From Serratia plymuthica (GTDB lineage: Bacteria > Pseudomonadota > Gammaproteobacteria > Enterobacterales > Enterobacteriaceae), in contig NZ_CP068771.1 of the NCBI RefSeq assembly GCF_018336935.1, forward strand, positions 4,898,001 to 4,962,000: a DNA stretch of 64,000 bases, read 5' to 3'. The notes beneath the pieces are model-generated. The model was not told the origin of the DNA and searched no databases. It was given only the letters and a program-made list of their open reading frames with translations. The position numbers and the translations under genes are program-made. This document shows, piece by piece, positions 1 through 8,671 of the stretch; position 1 is the first letter of the stretch; every line of letters starts with the position of its first letter.

Positions 1-437
1 ATCCGCTCACTGCGCAGATCCCCGGTGAACGCGACGGCAGCGGGAGGGTGATCGGCGATGCGTTCCTGCGCGCACCGGCGGCGGGCGTCTTCGTGACCGG
101 GGATACGGTGAAGGCAGCGACCGACGATTACGGCAACTACAACGTGATGTCCTGCCAGCACGCCATGAGCCTCGGCCGCGTTGCCGGCCATAACGCGGCG
201 GCAGAACTGACGGGGCTGCCGGTACACCCTTACAGCCAGCCGAAATATGTCACTTGTCTTGATCTCGGCTCCTGGGGGGCGCTCTACACCGAAGGCTGGG
301 ATCGTCAGGTACGCTTCACCCGGCAGGAGGGCAAAAAGATTAAGCAGGAGATCAATACGCAGTGGATCTACCCACCTGCGGCGGACCGCGATGCGCTTTT
401 CGCCGTTGCTAATCCGGACTTTGTGATTGTGCCCTGA
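1..437 (+). CDS. FAD-dependent pyridine-nucleotide oxidoreductase, C-terminal part (5' truncated)
   Basis: The reading frame is open from the first bases of the window (codons begin at base 3), so only about the last 144 residues are present. The segment carries the second FAD-binding motif of NDH-2-like flavoproteins (VFVTGDTVKA, then a DDYGNYNVMSCQHAMSLGRVAG stretch, described here by its ends), which places the flavin phosphate and is followed by a membrane-near C-terminal domain. The family transfers electrons from NAD(P)H to a quinone or other acceptor. A GTG at 48 is internal and not a start. A stem-loop terminator follows the stop. The exact substrate cannot be told from this fragment. 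Confidence 0.75.
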   Translation, partial: PLTAQIPGERDGSGRVIGDAFLRAPAAGVFVTGDTVKAATDDYGNYNVMSCQHAMSLGRVAGHNAAAELTGLPVHPYSQPKYVTCLDLGSWGALYTEGWDRQVRFTRQEGKKIKQEINTQWIYPPAADRDALFAVANPDFVIVP

Positions 438-445
438 GCCACATG

Positions 446-470
446 CGGGAGCGGAGACGCTCCCGTTTTA
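446..470 (+). terminator. Rho-independent terminator after the oxidoreductase
   Basis: Perfect 8-bp stem CGGGAGCG/CGCTCCCG with a GAGA tetraloop, followed by TTTTATT, nine bases after the stop codon. Confidence 0.85.
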
Positions 471-532
471 TTGCCGGTTTCCCGCGGGTAAAAAAGAGCG
501 TGGCCACACTGCGGTTTTTATCCTCGGCACGG

Positions 533-739
533 TTATCGCTCCAGCCACTCGATCGCCAATTCGCGCGCTTCATCCAGGCCGACATCCCGGCCTTCGCGGG
601 TAATCGCCGTTTTGAGCTCATTAATCACGTCTGCTTTTTGCGTTTGACGCTCCTCATTGGCCAATGCCAGGAAGGCATCGCCTACCACCGTACAGATGCC
701 GATGTATAAGGCTTTTGAATCCTCGAAACCACTGCTCAT
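533..739 (-). CDS. Small DUF2767/FumD-like protein
   Basis: Encodes 68 residues with a good ribosome site (AGAGGAAACAGTA then ATG). The sequence reads as a short, soluble, helical protein without signal peptide. Its core (LYIGICTVVGDAFLALANEE, then KADVINELKTAI) resembles the DUF2767 family that includes E. coli FumD, where the pattern is an aromatic-x-x-C-x-VVG start followed by a two-helix body. FumD-type proteins are fumarase-associated in E. coli, but nothing here links this copy to fumarase. It ends close to the terminator of the neighbouring plus-strand gene. Family match is by eye and moderate. Confidence 0.55.
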   Translation of the reverse strand: MSSGFEDSKALYIGICTVVGDAFLALANEERQTQKADVINELKTAITREGRDVGLDEARELAIEWLER

Positions 740-768
740 TACTGTTTCCTCTTGGGATTGATTTGGAT

Positions 769-1224
769 CTACAACGGCAGAAAAGGCCGGTCTTGCACCA
801 CGCTTTTCATGACCAGTGTGGAGGTAAGGCGCTGTACGCCGGGCAGGGCGGAAAGCCGTTCGTCGTAGAGCCGCTGAAAAGCCGGCAGATCGCGGGCGAT
901 GACGTGCAGCAGATAGTCGGGGTCGCCGAACAGCCGCTGCGCCTGGATGACCTGGGGAATGTCCAGCATGGCATTCTCGAAGGCTTCAACGGCCTGACGA
1001 TCCCCTTCCCGCATAGTGACGAACACCAATGCGGCAAAGTTAAAGCCAAGGCAGCCGGGATCGAGATGCGCGCGGTAACCCCTTATCACCCCGGATTGCT
1101 CCAGAGCGCGTACCCGGCGATGGCAGGGGGAAACGCTGAGCCCGATCCGGTCAGCCAATTCGGTAACGGAAAGACGGCCATCGAACTGGAGTTCAGCAAG
1201 GATTTTGCGGTCGATCTTATCCAT
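769..1224 (-). CDS. Lrp/AsnC family transcriptional regulator
   Basis: 151 residues, the usual Lrp-family length. The N-terminal 60 residues form an AsnC-type winged helix-turn-helix (MDKIDRKILAELQFDGRLS, then LADRIGLSVSPCHRRVRALE); the rest is the RAM ligand-binding domain (ALVFVTM, FGDPDYLLHVIARD). The gene is divergent from a LysE-type amino-acid exporter with 170-210 bp between them, the classic arrangement in which the regulator senses an amino acid and induces its own exporter. The ligand cannot be predicted from sequence. The upstream GAGGGAAATT lies rather far from the ATG but no better start is visible. Confidence 0.88.
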   Translation of the reverse strand: MDKIDRKILAELQFDGRLSVTELADRIGLSVSPCHRRVRALEQSGVIRGYRAHLDPGCLGFNFAALVFVTMREGDRQAVEAFENAMLDIPQVIQAQRLFGDPDYLLHVIARDLPAFQRLYDERLSALPGVQRLTSTLVMKSVVQDRPFLPL

Positions 1225-1433
1225 TTGGAATAATTTCCCTCAATCTGCAATTTATACGCAAATAATTGAAACCACATTCTAACAACTTGGGGATATTCTT
1301 TTCAATAATTGAACAATTTTGGACATTACTGGCTTTTGGAGCCTGAAAGCGGTGGTCCTGCGGAGGAAGGTGAAGTGATAAAACGGATAAGCCAATGCAC
1401 CGCGCGTCGGTGGCCGCAAAAGGCATCGCTCAC

Positions 1434-2051
1434 ATGACGCCGGCTATTTTTGCCGCCTTCTGGGCGGTATCTATGCTGTTTGTCATTACCCCAGGGCTGG
1501 ACTGGGCGTATATCATATCGGCAGGCATACGCGGACGGGTAGTGGTGCCTGCGGTGGCGGGCTTGTTGTTGGGGCATCTGATGGCGATAGCGATCGTGGC
1601 GGCCGGCGTGGGCGCGCTGGTGGCGGGCAATCCGCTGGCCCTCACGGCGCTGACTCTGATTGGCGCGGCTTATCTGTTGTGGATCGGTTGCAACATGTTG
1701 CTTTATCCCCCTGCGCCCAGCGCGGGTGAAGGGCAGCCGTCCGGCTCCTGGCTGCGTTGGGCCGGTAAAGGGGTGTGCATCAGCGGCCTGAACCCCAAGG
1801 TCTTTCTGTTGTTTCTGGCGCTGTTGCCGCAGTTCACCGATGCCAATGCCGCCTGGTCGATTCCGATGCAGATCCTGGCGTTGGGTCTGTTGCATCTGGT
1901 GAGTTGCGGGTTGGTTTATCTGTTGGTGGGGTGGGGGTCGCAGTCCCTATTGCAGACACGTCCGCAGGCCGCCCGTGTCGTCAGCCGCATTTCCGGCGTT
2001 GCCATGCTGTTTATTGCCATCGGTTTGCTCGCTGGGCAGGCGTTCAAATAA
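1434..2051 (+). CDS. LysE/RhtB-family amino-acid exporter
   Basis: Inner-membrane protein of about 205 residues with roughly six hydrophobic segments. The N-terminus (MTPAIFAAFWAVSMLFVITP, then GLDWAYIISAGIRG) has the proline-glycine signature of LysE/RhtB transporters, and a second half (GLNPKVFLLFLALLPQF) carries the conserved NPK motif. The family exports amino acids and related metabolites. I prefer ATG 1434 because translation from ATG 1395 adds 13 polar residues before the first membrane helix, although neither start has a strong ribosome site. The divergent Lrp-type gene probably regulates it. A palindromic terminator follows directly. Confidence 0.85.
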   Translation: MTPAIFAAFWAVSMLFVITPGLDWAYIISAGIRGRVVVPAVAGLLLGHLMAIAIVAAGVGALVAGNPLALTALTLIGAAYLLWIGCNMLLYPPAPSAGEGQPSGSWLRWAGKGVCISGLNPKVFLLFLALLPQFTDANAAWSIPMQILALGLLHLVSCGLVYLLVGWGSQSLLQTRPQAARVVSRISGVAMLFIAIGLLAGQAFK

Positions 2052-2052
2052 A

Positions 2053-2080
2053 AAGGGGGTGAATGTGATTTCACCCCCTT
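2053..2080. terminator. Bidirectional terminator between the exporter and the ydeP-like gene
   Basis: Perfect 11-bp inverted repeat AAGGGGGTGAA/TTCACCCCCTT with a six-base loop, flanked by A-rich sequence on the left and TT on the right. It sits between two convergent genes. Confidence 0.8.
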
Positions 2081-2115
2081 CAATGCAGATGCGTTAACGG
2101 CGGTCTGTTACGCCG

Positions 2116-4404
2116 TTAGCTGGCCGTAGCGTGAGTTACGCGAACCGGCACCGATTTATAAGACGGGGTGCCGCTTTCCTTGTCGATATAATCCAGCGGA
2201 ACCAGCACGTTCGCCTCAGGATAATAGGCCCCGACGGAGCCTGGAGCGATGTTGTAGGAGATCACCGTGATATTTTCCAGCCGCAGTTTGCGTCCGGCCA
2301 CCACGGTTTCGATATCCACCAGATCACCATGTTCCAGGCCCCGCTTCTCGAGATCGATGTCGTGCATGAACAGAACATCGCGACGGCCAAATACGCCTCT
2401 ATAACGGTCATCCATGGCGTAAATAGTGGTGTTGTACTGGTCATGGCTGCGCAGGGTGATTAGCCGCAACACGTCGTCGCCCTGAACCTCGGCGTCTTCT
2501 TCTACGCCGCTGAACACCGAGAACATGGCTTTGCCGGTTGGCGTCGGCCATATGCGCTCGGTTGGCGGCAGCGGCATACGGAATCCACCGGGCTGTGCGA
2601 TACGCTCATTGTATTTATCGAAACCGGGAATGGTTTTTTCAATCAGATCGCGAATGATGCTGTAATCGGCCACCAGTTCCATCCAGGGCACCTTGGTGTC
2701 CTGCAGGGTTGCCTTGGCCATGCCGGCGACGATCGCCGGTTCTGAAAGCAGGAACGGCGATGCCGGTTTCAGTTTGCCGGAAGAGGCGTGCACCATCGAC
2801 ATGGAATCCTCCACCGTGATCGACTGGCGACCGCTGTCCTGCATATCCAGTTCTGTACGCCCCAGGCAAGGCAGGATGTAGGTTTCCTTGGCGACCAGCA
2901 GGTGCGAGCGGTTCAGCTTGGTGCCGAGATGGACACTTAAATCCAGCGATTTCATCGCCGGGAAGCACAGATCCGGGTCCGGCAAGGCCACCGCGAAGTT
3001 GCCGCCAAGGCAAATCAGCGCCCTGGAGGTGCCTTCCACCATGGATTGCATGCCTTTTACCGCATCATGCCCGTGCTCTTTCGGCGCGACAAAGCCGAAC
3101 ACGTTTTCCAGATTGGCCAGGAACTCTGGCGAAGGTTTTTCAGTGATGCCGACGGTGCGGTTGCCCTGAACGTTGGAATGGCCGCGCAGCGGGCAGATCC
3201 CGGCGCCGGGTTTGCCGATATTGCCGCGCATCAACAGCAGATCGGCAATCAAACGTACGTTTGCCGTTCCTTTGTTGTGCTGGGTAATGCCCATGCCGTA
3301 AGTAATGATCGTGGCTTTGGATTTCGCATAGGCCAGCGCAACCTGCTCCAGATCTTCCTGAGTCAGGCCGCTCTCCGCTTCAATGTCTTGCCACGGGGTG
3401 GCGGCCAAATCCGTGGCGAATTGCGCGAACCCCTGGGTGTGTTCGGCAATGAAATCACGGTCGATAACGTTGCTGCCCGCACCCTGCGCGGCGTCATATT
3501 CCAACAGCGCCTTGGCGATCCCTTTCAATGCGGCGGCGTCGCCGCCGGCTTTAACCTGATAGTAGGTTGAAGCGATATTGGTGGAGCTGTAGGTCGCCAT
3601 CTCGATAACGTTTTGCGGGTCGGCAAAGCGCTCGAGCGCGCGTTCACGCAGCGGGTTGAAGACGATAATCGGGATCTGGCGCCGAGCCAGTTCGTGCAAG
3701 GTTCCCATCATGCGCGGGTGGTTGGTGCCCGGGTTGTGGCCAATGGAGATCACCAGTTCGGTATTGTCGAAGTCATCCAATGACACCGTGCCCTTACCGA
3801 TACCGATGGATTGCGGCAGGCCAACGCTGGTCGGTTCGTGACACATGTTGGAGCAATCCGGGAAGTTGTTGGTACCGAATTCACGGGCAAACAGTTGGAA
3901 CAGGTAGGCGGCTTCATTGGAGGCGCGGCCGGAGGTGTAGAACTCAACCTGATCCGGCGACTGCATGCCGCGCAATAGTTCGCCGATGCGCTTGAAGGCA
4001 TCTTCCCATTCGACCGGGCGCAGCGTATCGCTGACGCTGTCGTAAACCAGCGGATGCGTCAGACGACCGTAGCCTTCCAGCTCAAAATCCGTTTTTTCCA
4101 GCAGGGAAGTCACGGTGTTGGCCGCCAGAAACTCCGGCGTTACCCGCTTGCTGGTGGCTTCCCAGGTGACCGCCTTGGCGCCGTTTTCGCAGAACTGGAA
4201 GGTCGAGTGGTGCTCTTTGTCAGGCCAGGCGCACCCGGGGCAGTCGAAGCCGTCCGGTTGGTTGGTGCGCATCAGCGTGACCGGCGCTTCGAAGGTTTCC
4301 ATTTGTGTTTTCACGGCGATAGCCGTCGCTTTCAAGGCGCCCCAGCCACCTGCCGGCCCATCATAGGGCCGTATTCCGGGAACGGCGCGTTTCTTCTTCA
4401 TCAT
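2116..4404 (-). CDS. ydeP: FdhF/YdeP family molybdopterin oxidoreductase
   Basis: 762 residues, full length for YdeP-type enzymes. Cysteines at about 55, 58 and 72 (DGFDCPGCAWPD, then FCENGAKA) form the N-terminal iron-sulfur site; a molybdopterin oxidoreductase domain follows (SGRASNEAAYLFQLFAREFG, GHNPGTNHPRMMG, GMGITQHNKGT, RGHSNVQGNRTVG) and a molydopterin-dinucleotide-binding domain closes the protein (LRSHDQYNTTIY, then YRGVFGRRDVLFMHD). No twin-arginine signal is visible, so it is probably cytoplasmic. E. coli YdeP is linked to acid resistance, but the natural substrate is unknown. Start is the first of two ATGs, five bases after AGGAG. The leader is highly structured (see 4494-4582). 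Confidence 0.85.
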   Translation of the reverse strand: MMKKKRAVPGIRPYDGPAGGWGALKATAIAVKTQMETFEAPVTLMRTNQPDGFDCPGCAWPDKEHHSTFQFCENGAKAVTWEATSKRVTPEFLAANTVTSLLEKTDFELEGYGRLTHPLVYDSVSDTLRPVEWEDAFKRIGELLRGMQSPDQVEFYTSGRASNEAAYLFQLFAREFGTNNFPDCSNMCHEPTSVGLPQSIGIGKGTVSLDDFDNTELVISIGHNPGTNHPRMMGTLHELARRQIPIIVFNPLRERALERFADPQNVIEMATYSSTNIASTYYQVKAGGDAAALKGIAKALLEYDAAQGAGSNVIDRDFIAEHTQGFAQFATDLAATPWQDIEAESGLTQEDLEQVALAYAKSKATIITYGMGITQHNKGTANVRLIADLLLMRGNIGKPGAGICPLRGHSNVQGNRTVGITEKPSPEFLANLENVFGFVAPKEHGHDAVKGMQSMVEGTSRALICLGGNFAVALPDPDLCFPAMKSLDLSVHLGTKLNRSHLLVAKETYILPCLGRTELDMQDSGRQSITVEDSMSMVHASSGKLKPASPFLLSEPAIVAGMAKATLQDTKVPWMELVADYSIIRDLIEKTIPGFDKYNERIAQPGGFRMPLPPTERIWPTPTGKAMFSVFSGVEEDAEVQGDDVLRLITLRSHDQYNTTIYAMDDRYRGVFGRRDVLFMHDIDLEKRGLEHGDLVDIETVVAGRKLRLENITVISYNIAPGSVGAYYPEANVLVPLDYIDKESGTPSYKSVPVRVTHATAS

Positions 4405-4493
4405 ATGAACTCCTACCGCCCTTGAGTGGGCGATATCTTATTGAGACAGGTGTATTCGGTGTTCCCCTCGGGAGGCGGGATAACCGACAACTA

Positions 4494-4582
4494 TTATTGC
4501 GGCCCGATAATGGCTGCGTGCGCGTTGCCATTACTCTGCCTGCGCCGGTGGCCAGGCAGAGCGGGTGCTCAGGCGGCAATAA
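4494..4582 (-). promoter_or_regulatory. Structured leader of the ydeP-like gene, candidate riboswitch
   Basis: Reads as a three-way junction about 90 bases upstream of the start codon. P1 pairs 4494-4504 with 4572-4582 (10 of 11 pairs, including TTATTGC/GCAATAA). P2 pairs 4508-4514 with 4527-4533 (TAATGGC/GCCATTA). P3 pairs 4534-4542 with 4553-4561 (CTCTGCCTG/CAGGCAGAG). P2 and P3 abut without a linker. A further stem CGCCC/GGGCG lies just before the ribosome site. A structured leader before a molybdopterin enzyme suggests, but does not prove, a molybdenum-cofactor riboswitch. Confidence 0.5.
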
Positions 4583-4600
4583 ATCTTTTATGGGTGATTC

Positions 4601-4663
4601 CCTGGGCGTGAAAAAGACGTCGGGTGACTTCACGCCCGATATTCCGCCGCCGTAAGACGGCGT
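4601..4663. repeat. Inverted repeat plus terminator-like stem between clpG-like and ydeP-like genes
   Basis: A 9-bp inverted repeat GGGCGTGAA/TTCACGCCC spans roughly 4603-4637. It is followed by the stem CGCCG-TAAGA-CGGCG with TTTT on the plus-strand side (about 4649-4663). The second stem may end transcription coming from the left on the plus strand; on the minus strand it has no U-run after it, so its role for the clpG-like transcript is unclear. Confidence 0.4.
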
Positions 4664-4669
4664 TTTCGC

Positions 4670-7444
4670 TTATGCCTGCGGCTCCGCGGGCGTTTGCGGC
4701 CCAGCCTGAGTTGCAGGCGGTTCTGGTGTTGCCGGTGGGGCTGCAGTCTCCTTGCTTGTGGGGGGCAGTTTGTTGAACACGACCTTGTCAGTTGTTTGAT
4801 CATAGCCAATCTCGACGCTGTCGCCCGACTTCAGGTTGTCGCCAAGAATTTCCTTCGCCAATCGGGTTTCCACTTCCTGGCGGATCCGGCGTTTCAATTC
4901 GCGGGCGCCGAAGTCAGGCTGATAGCCCACGTCCACCAGGTGTTCCACCAGGGAATCGGCAATATCGAGGGTGATATTCTGAGCCGCCGCCGTGCGCGTT
5001 AAATGCTCAAGCTGGATATTCACGATTAAACGAATGTTTTCCTGAGACAGGGAGTTGAACACGATGACTTCATCGATGCGGTTCAGGAACTCAGGGCGGA
5101 AGTGGCCCTTGAGCACTTGCATCAGTTCATCGTGAATCGCCTTGTCTGACTTGCGTTCCGCCTCCGGCAGCGAGGCGTTATTCATGATCACCGCAGAACC
5201 GAGGTTGCTGGTGGCAATGATGGTGGTGTTGCTGAAATCGACCACTCGCCCTTTACCGTCCGTCAGGCGTCCATCATCGAAGACCTGCAGCAACACGTTG
5301 TAGACGTCCGGGTGCGCTTTCTCGATCTCGTCGAGCAAAATTACGCTGTAAGGACGGCGTCTTACGCGCTCGGTTAACTGGCCGCCCTCGTCATATCCCA
5401 CGTACCCCGGAGGGGCGCCGATCAGGCGGGCTACGGCATGGCGCTCCATGTATTCCGACATGTCGATACGGATAATGGCCTGTTCGTCACCGAACACCGT
5501 TTCGGCGATGGCCTTGGCCAGCTCGGTTTTGCCGACGCCGGTAGGGCCGAGGAACAAGAAAGTGGCGATAGGGCGGTGTGCCTGGCTCAGCCCTGCGCGC
5601 GACAGGCGTACGGCGTCGCTGACGGCTTCGACTGCATCATCTTGCCCGACCACGCGTTCACGCAGTTTGTCTTCCATATTGAGCAGTTTTTTCCGCTCTT
5701 CCTGGGTTAACTCGGTCACCGGGATGCCGGTCAGGCGCGAAACCACTTCAGCGACGGAAGACAGGGTGACTTCCAGCGTCTCTGAACCCGTTTTGCGCTG
5801 CCAGGCTTCCGTTAACGCCTCAAGGCGCGCACGTTTGTCACCAATTTGCGCCTCGAAGCTTTTAACGTCGTCAAACTTTTTGCGTGAAGACGCCGAGTCT
5901 TGCTCGCGTTTCAGGTGGGCGATTTCCGCTTCCAGTTCCTGAATATCCGCCGGCCGGGAGGTGGCGGAGATGCGAACGCGGGCCGCCGCCTGGTCAATCA
6001 GATCGATGGCCTTGTCCGGCAAGAAGCGTGACGTGATATAGCGATCGGACAGTTCGGCCGCAGCGACGAACGCTTCATCAACAAAGGTCACCTGATGGTG
6101 CGCTTCCAGCTTGTCGCGCAGGCCACGCAAAATGACGATGGTCTGGTCGACGGTCGGTTCCGGTACCAAAACCGGCTGGAATCGACGTTCAAGTGCGGCA
6201 TCTTTCTCGATATGTTTTTGGTATTCGTTGAGGGTTGTCGCGCCAATCAGGCTCAGTTCACCGCGCGCCAGCGCCGGTTTCAGTACGTTGGCAATGTCCA
6301 GGCCACCTTCGCCGCCGCCCTGACCGGCACCGACAATGGTATGGAGTTCGTCGATAAACAAAATCAGTTCGGCATTTTTCTCGCTGACTTCATCAATCAA
6401 CTGTTTGGCTCGTTCTTCAAATTCGCCGCGGTATTTTGCGCCCGCCACCATGGAGTTGATATTCACTTCGACCAGCCGCTTGCCCCGCAGCACTTCGGGC
6501 ACGTCACCTTTGACAATGCGCTGCGCCAGTCCTTCCACTATGGCGGTTTTGCCCACGCCCGGCTCGCCGATCAGTACCGGGTTGTTTTTCTTGCGGCGGG
6601 CAAGCACCTCGATGGTACTTTCAATCTCCTGCGCGCGGCCGAGCACCGGATCCAGCTTGCCCTGGCGCGCCATTTCAGTCAGGTCGCGGCCAAACTTGTC
6701 CAGCGTCGGCGTGCCTGTCGGGGTGTCGATACGGCCGTCTTCCGCACCTTTACCCACAAGCTTCACCACTTTCTGTCGCAGAGCGGCCGGGGTGACGCCG
6801 TATTTTTTCAACAGGGCGCCGGCAATGCTGTCCGGCACTTCACTGAGCCCGATCAGCAAATGCTCCGGGCCAACATAAGAATGGCCCAAATCGCGGGAGG
6901 CCTGGAAAGCGTACATGAAGGCTTTTTTCAGACGTGGGGAAACCGTCATGTCTTCCAGCGTCGCGCCGGTTTCGGCCGCTCCCTTGTAAGCATGCTGGTC
7001 AATGTAGGCCTTGATGTCCTGCGGCGACAATTTGAGCTCTGTCAGCAGGGCGGAACAGACATCGGTATCTGCCAACACATACAGCAGGTGCTCGGTATCA
7101 AGTTCACTGCGGTGCAGTTCATGCGCTTTTTCTGCCGCGCGTTGCAGCAGCTCAAGCGTTTGTTTGCTGAAGGCGTCGGTGGCATCGACGGATTCGCGCG
7201 GGACTTCCGCAGAGAACCCGGACGTTTCTTCCGCCGCTTCGTCTTCGGTTAACTCATTAAAGAAACGCGATAAGGCGCCACCGCCACCCAACAGAGAGTC
7301 GAATGGATTGAGAATATTTTGATGGCGCGTTAATTGCCGGTAATCGTAATCACAGATGGCAATGGATTTCCTCTGACCATTTTGCATCACTGTCACACGG
7401 CCCGATGCCGGGCGAGCATGACAAATATCACATAAAATAGGCAT
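4670..7444 (-). CDS. ClpG/ClpK-type stand-alone AAA+ disaggregase
   Basis: 924 residues. Order: N-terminal zinc-finger-like segment (Cys5, Cys8, His9, Cys31); Clp N-domain repeats around 85-225; AAA-1 with Walker A GEPGVGKT at 293-300 and Walker B ILFIDE near 361-366; a short coiled middle domain near 500-550; AAA-2 with Walker A GPTGVGKT at 633-640 and Walker B VILLDE near 701; a Pro/Ala-rich C-terminal tail. The middle domain is ClpC-sized, much shorter than in ClpB. I see no IGF/IGL-type ClpP-docking loop in AAA-2 between Walker B and the [10 protein letters not shown] segment. This architecture matches ClpG/ClpK proteins, which dissolve heat-induced aggregates without ClpP. AGGAG lies ten bases before ATG. 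Family placement is inferred. Confidence 0.75.
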   Translation of the reverse strand: MPILCDICHARPASGRVTVMQNGQRKSIAICDYDYRQLTRHQNILNPFDSLLGGGGALSRFFNELTEDEAAEETSGFSAEVPRESVDATDAFSKQTLELLQRAAEKAHELHRSELDTEHLLYVLADTDVCSALLTELKLSPQDIKAYIDQHAYKGAAETGATLEDMTVSPRLKKAFMYAFQASRDLGHSYVGPEHLLIGLSEVPDSIAGALLKKYGVTPAALRQKVVKLVGKGAEDGRIDTPTGTPTLDKFGRDLTEMARQGKLDPVLGRAQEIESTIEVLARRKKNNPVLIGEPGVGKTAIVEGLAQRIVKGDVPEVLRGKRLVEVNINSMVAGAKYRGEFEERAKQLIDEVSEKNAELILFIDELHTIVGAGQGGGEGGLDIANVLKPALARGELSLIGATTLNEYQKHIEKDAALERRFQPVLVPEPTVDQTIVILRGLRDKLEAHHQVTFVDEAFVAAAELSDRYITSRFLPDKAIDLIDQAAARVRISATSRPADIQELEAEIAHLKREQDSASSRKKFDDVKSFEAQIGDKRARLEALTEAWQRKTGSETLEVTLSSVAEVVSRLTGIPVTELTQEERKKLLNMEDKLRERVVGQDDAVEAVSDAVRLSRAGLSQAHRPIATFLFLGPTGVGKTELAKAIAETVFGDEQAIIRIDMSEYMERHAVARLIGAPPGYVGYDEGGQLTERVRRRPYSVILLDEIEKAHPDVYNVLLQVFDDGRLTDGKGRVVDFSNTTIIATSNLGSAVIMNNASLPEAERKSDKAIHDELMQVLKGHFRPEFLNRIDEVIVFNSLSQENIRLIVNIQLEHLTRTAAAQNITLDIADSLVEHLVDVGYQPDFGARELKRRIRQEVETRLAKEILGDNLKSGDSVEIGYDQTTDKVVFNKLPPTSKETAAPPATPEPPATQAGPQTPAEPQA

Positions 7445-7450
7445 GGTGAA

Positions 7451-7482
7451 TTAACTCCTATCAAGTTAAAGCGATTTAACTT
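7451..7482 (-). promoter_or_regulatory. Two overlapping alternative hairpins at the ribosome site of the clpG-like gene
   Basis: On the mRNA, hairpin A is AAGUUAAA-UCGC-UUUAACUU (7463-7482), an 8-bp perfect stem. Hairpin B is UUAACU-UGAUAGG-AGUUAA (7451-7469), whose right arm overlaps the AGGAG ribosome site. The UUAACU segment is shared, so A and B exclude each other: A frees the ribosome site and B partly covers it. Function is inferred. Confidence 0.4.
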
Positions 7483-7515
7483 CAATAAAACAGGTGTTTT
7501 GGATATGTCTGTTAT

Positions 7516-7541
7516 TTATTTAATCTTGTCGGATTAAATAA
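7516..7541. promoter_or_regulatory. Perfect 10-bp inverted repeat upstream of the clpG-like gene
   Basis: TTATTTAATC and GATTAAATAA are separated by six bases, about 75 bases before the start codon. It could be an operator for a dimeric regulator. No convincing sigma-32 promoter was recognised nearby. Confidence 0.4.
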
Positions 7542-7603
7542 GGGTGTTGACGAATTTAATGCCGGTTCCTTTTGATGGTGGTGAGTTAAGGCATCGTTAT
7601 CAC

Positions 7604-7641
7604 AATGCCGGATGACGAAATAAGGTGCATCCGGCATTTTT
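7604..7641. terminator. Terminator-like hairpin between the Dyp peroxidase and clpG-like genes
   Basis: Perfect 11-bp stem AATGCCGGATG/CATCCGGCATT with TTT on the right side. A second, imperfect copy of the same motif (ATGCTGGATGC, 7649-7660) can pair with the right arm as well. It lies downstream of the Dyp peroxidase gene on the minus strand. Confidence 0.55.
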
Positions 7642-7705
7642 CAGTAAAATGCTGGATGCGTTACTCTTTAATTATCCTTGAATGATGCTTTTACAGGTCG
7701 TGGCG

Positions 7706-8671
7706 TCAATGACTATTGGGCGGTACACTGCGCGTAGACAGGGCTTCTAATAACGTCAGCGATGGAATAAAGAATAAACCGCCGGTGACGGCATGGCTGA
7801 AATCGAGCAAACGATCATAATTACCCGGCGGAAGGCCAATAATCATATTTTCAAGCATTTGTTCTATCGGCGCCGGGGAGCGGGCATAGCCGATAAAGTA
7901 GGTACCGAATTCGCCCATGCCGGGTCTGCCAAACGGCATGTTATCGCGCAGGATCTTTACTTCGTTACCGTTCTCGTCTTCCAGCGTGGTGAGTGAGCTG
8001 TGGGATGAGGAAGGTTTTACGTCGGCGTCCAGCTCAATATTGGATTGTTTATGGCGGCCGATAATGCCTTCTTGTTGTTCAACGGTCAGCGAATTCCAGC
8101 CTTTCATATCATGCAGGTATTTCTGCACCAACGCATAGCTGCCGCCGGCAAAGGCACGGTCTTCCTCACCCACTACGGTGAAGTCGATGGCTCCGCGGCC
8201 CTCTGGGTTTTCGGTGCCGTCGACAAAGCCGATCATCGCGCGCTGATCGAAATAACGGAAACCCTGAACTTCATCCACGACGGTGACGGCATCGCCGAGC
8301 TTATTCAGCAACTGGGTCGCCAGCTCAAAGCACAGATCCATTTCTTCGGCACGAATGTGTAACAGGATGTCACCGGGGGTAGCGACGGCGACGCGGCCAC
8401 CGGATCCTATTTCACGAAAAGGATGCAATTGCGCCGGGCGCGGAATGCCGAAAAGCGTATTCCAGGCGGTGGAACCGAATCCGCAGACGCATGACAGCCG
8501 CCCATCTGGCGCTCTTTTCGCTACCGAACGCACCACTGCCGCCACGTCGGCACACCAGTCGCGTACGGTGGCGTGGTGCTCCGGCGTATTTGTTATTGTC
8601 GCGACAATGAAGATGGCACTGCGCGTAACAGGGCTAAAAACTGCCTGTGAATCATCATAATACGTGCTCAT
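7706..8671 (-). CDS. Dyp-type haem peroxidase (YfeX-like)
   Basis: 321 residues, typical of cytoplasmic YfeX-type Dyp peroxidases (class B/P). The diagnostic GxxDG motif is present as GFVDGTENPEG, with the distal Asp that replaces His in this family, followed by the conserved GGSYALVQKYLHDM segment. A proximal His candidate lies in the second half (NIELDADVKPSSSHSSL), and the GTYFIGYA segment is family-typical. Such enzymes use hydrogen peroxide to oxidise dyes, porphyrinogens or small phenolics. No signal peptide or encapsulin partner is visible. It stands alone, upstream of the disaggregase gene on the same strand. Confidence 0.88.
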   Translation of the reverse strand: MSTYYDDSQAVFSPVTRSAIFIVATITNTPEHHATVRDWCADVAAVVRSVAKRAPDGRLSCVCGFGSTAWNTLFGIPRPAQLHPFREIGSGGRVAVATPGDILLHIRAEEMDLCFELATQLLNKLGDAVTVVDEVQGFRYFDQRAMIGFVDGTENPEGRGAIDFTVVGEEDRAFAGGSYALVQKYLHDMKGWNSLTVEQQEGIIGRHKQSNIELDADVKPSSSHSSLTTLEDENGNEVKILRDNMPFGRPGMGEFGTYFIGYARSPAPIEQMLENMIIGLPPGNYDRLLDFSHAVTGGLFFIPSLTLLEALSTRSVPPNSH

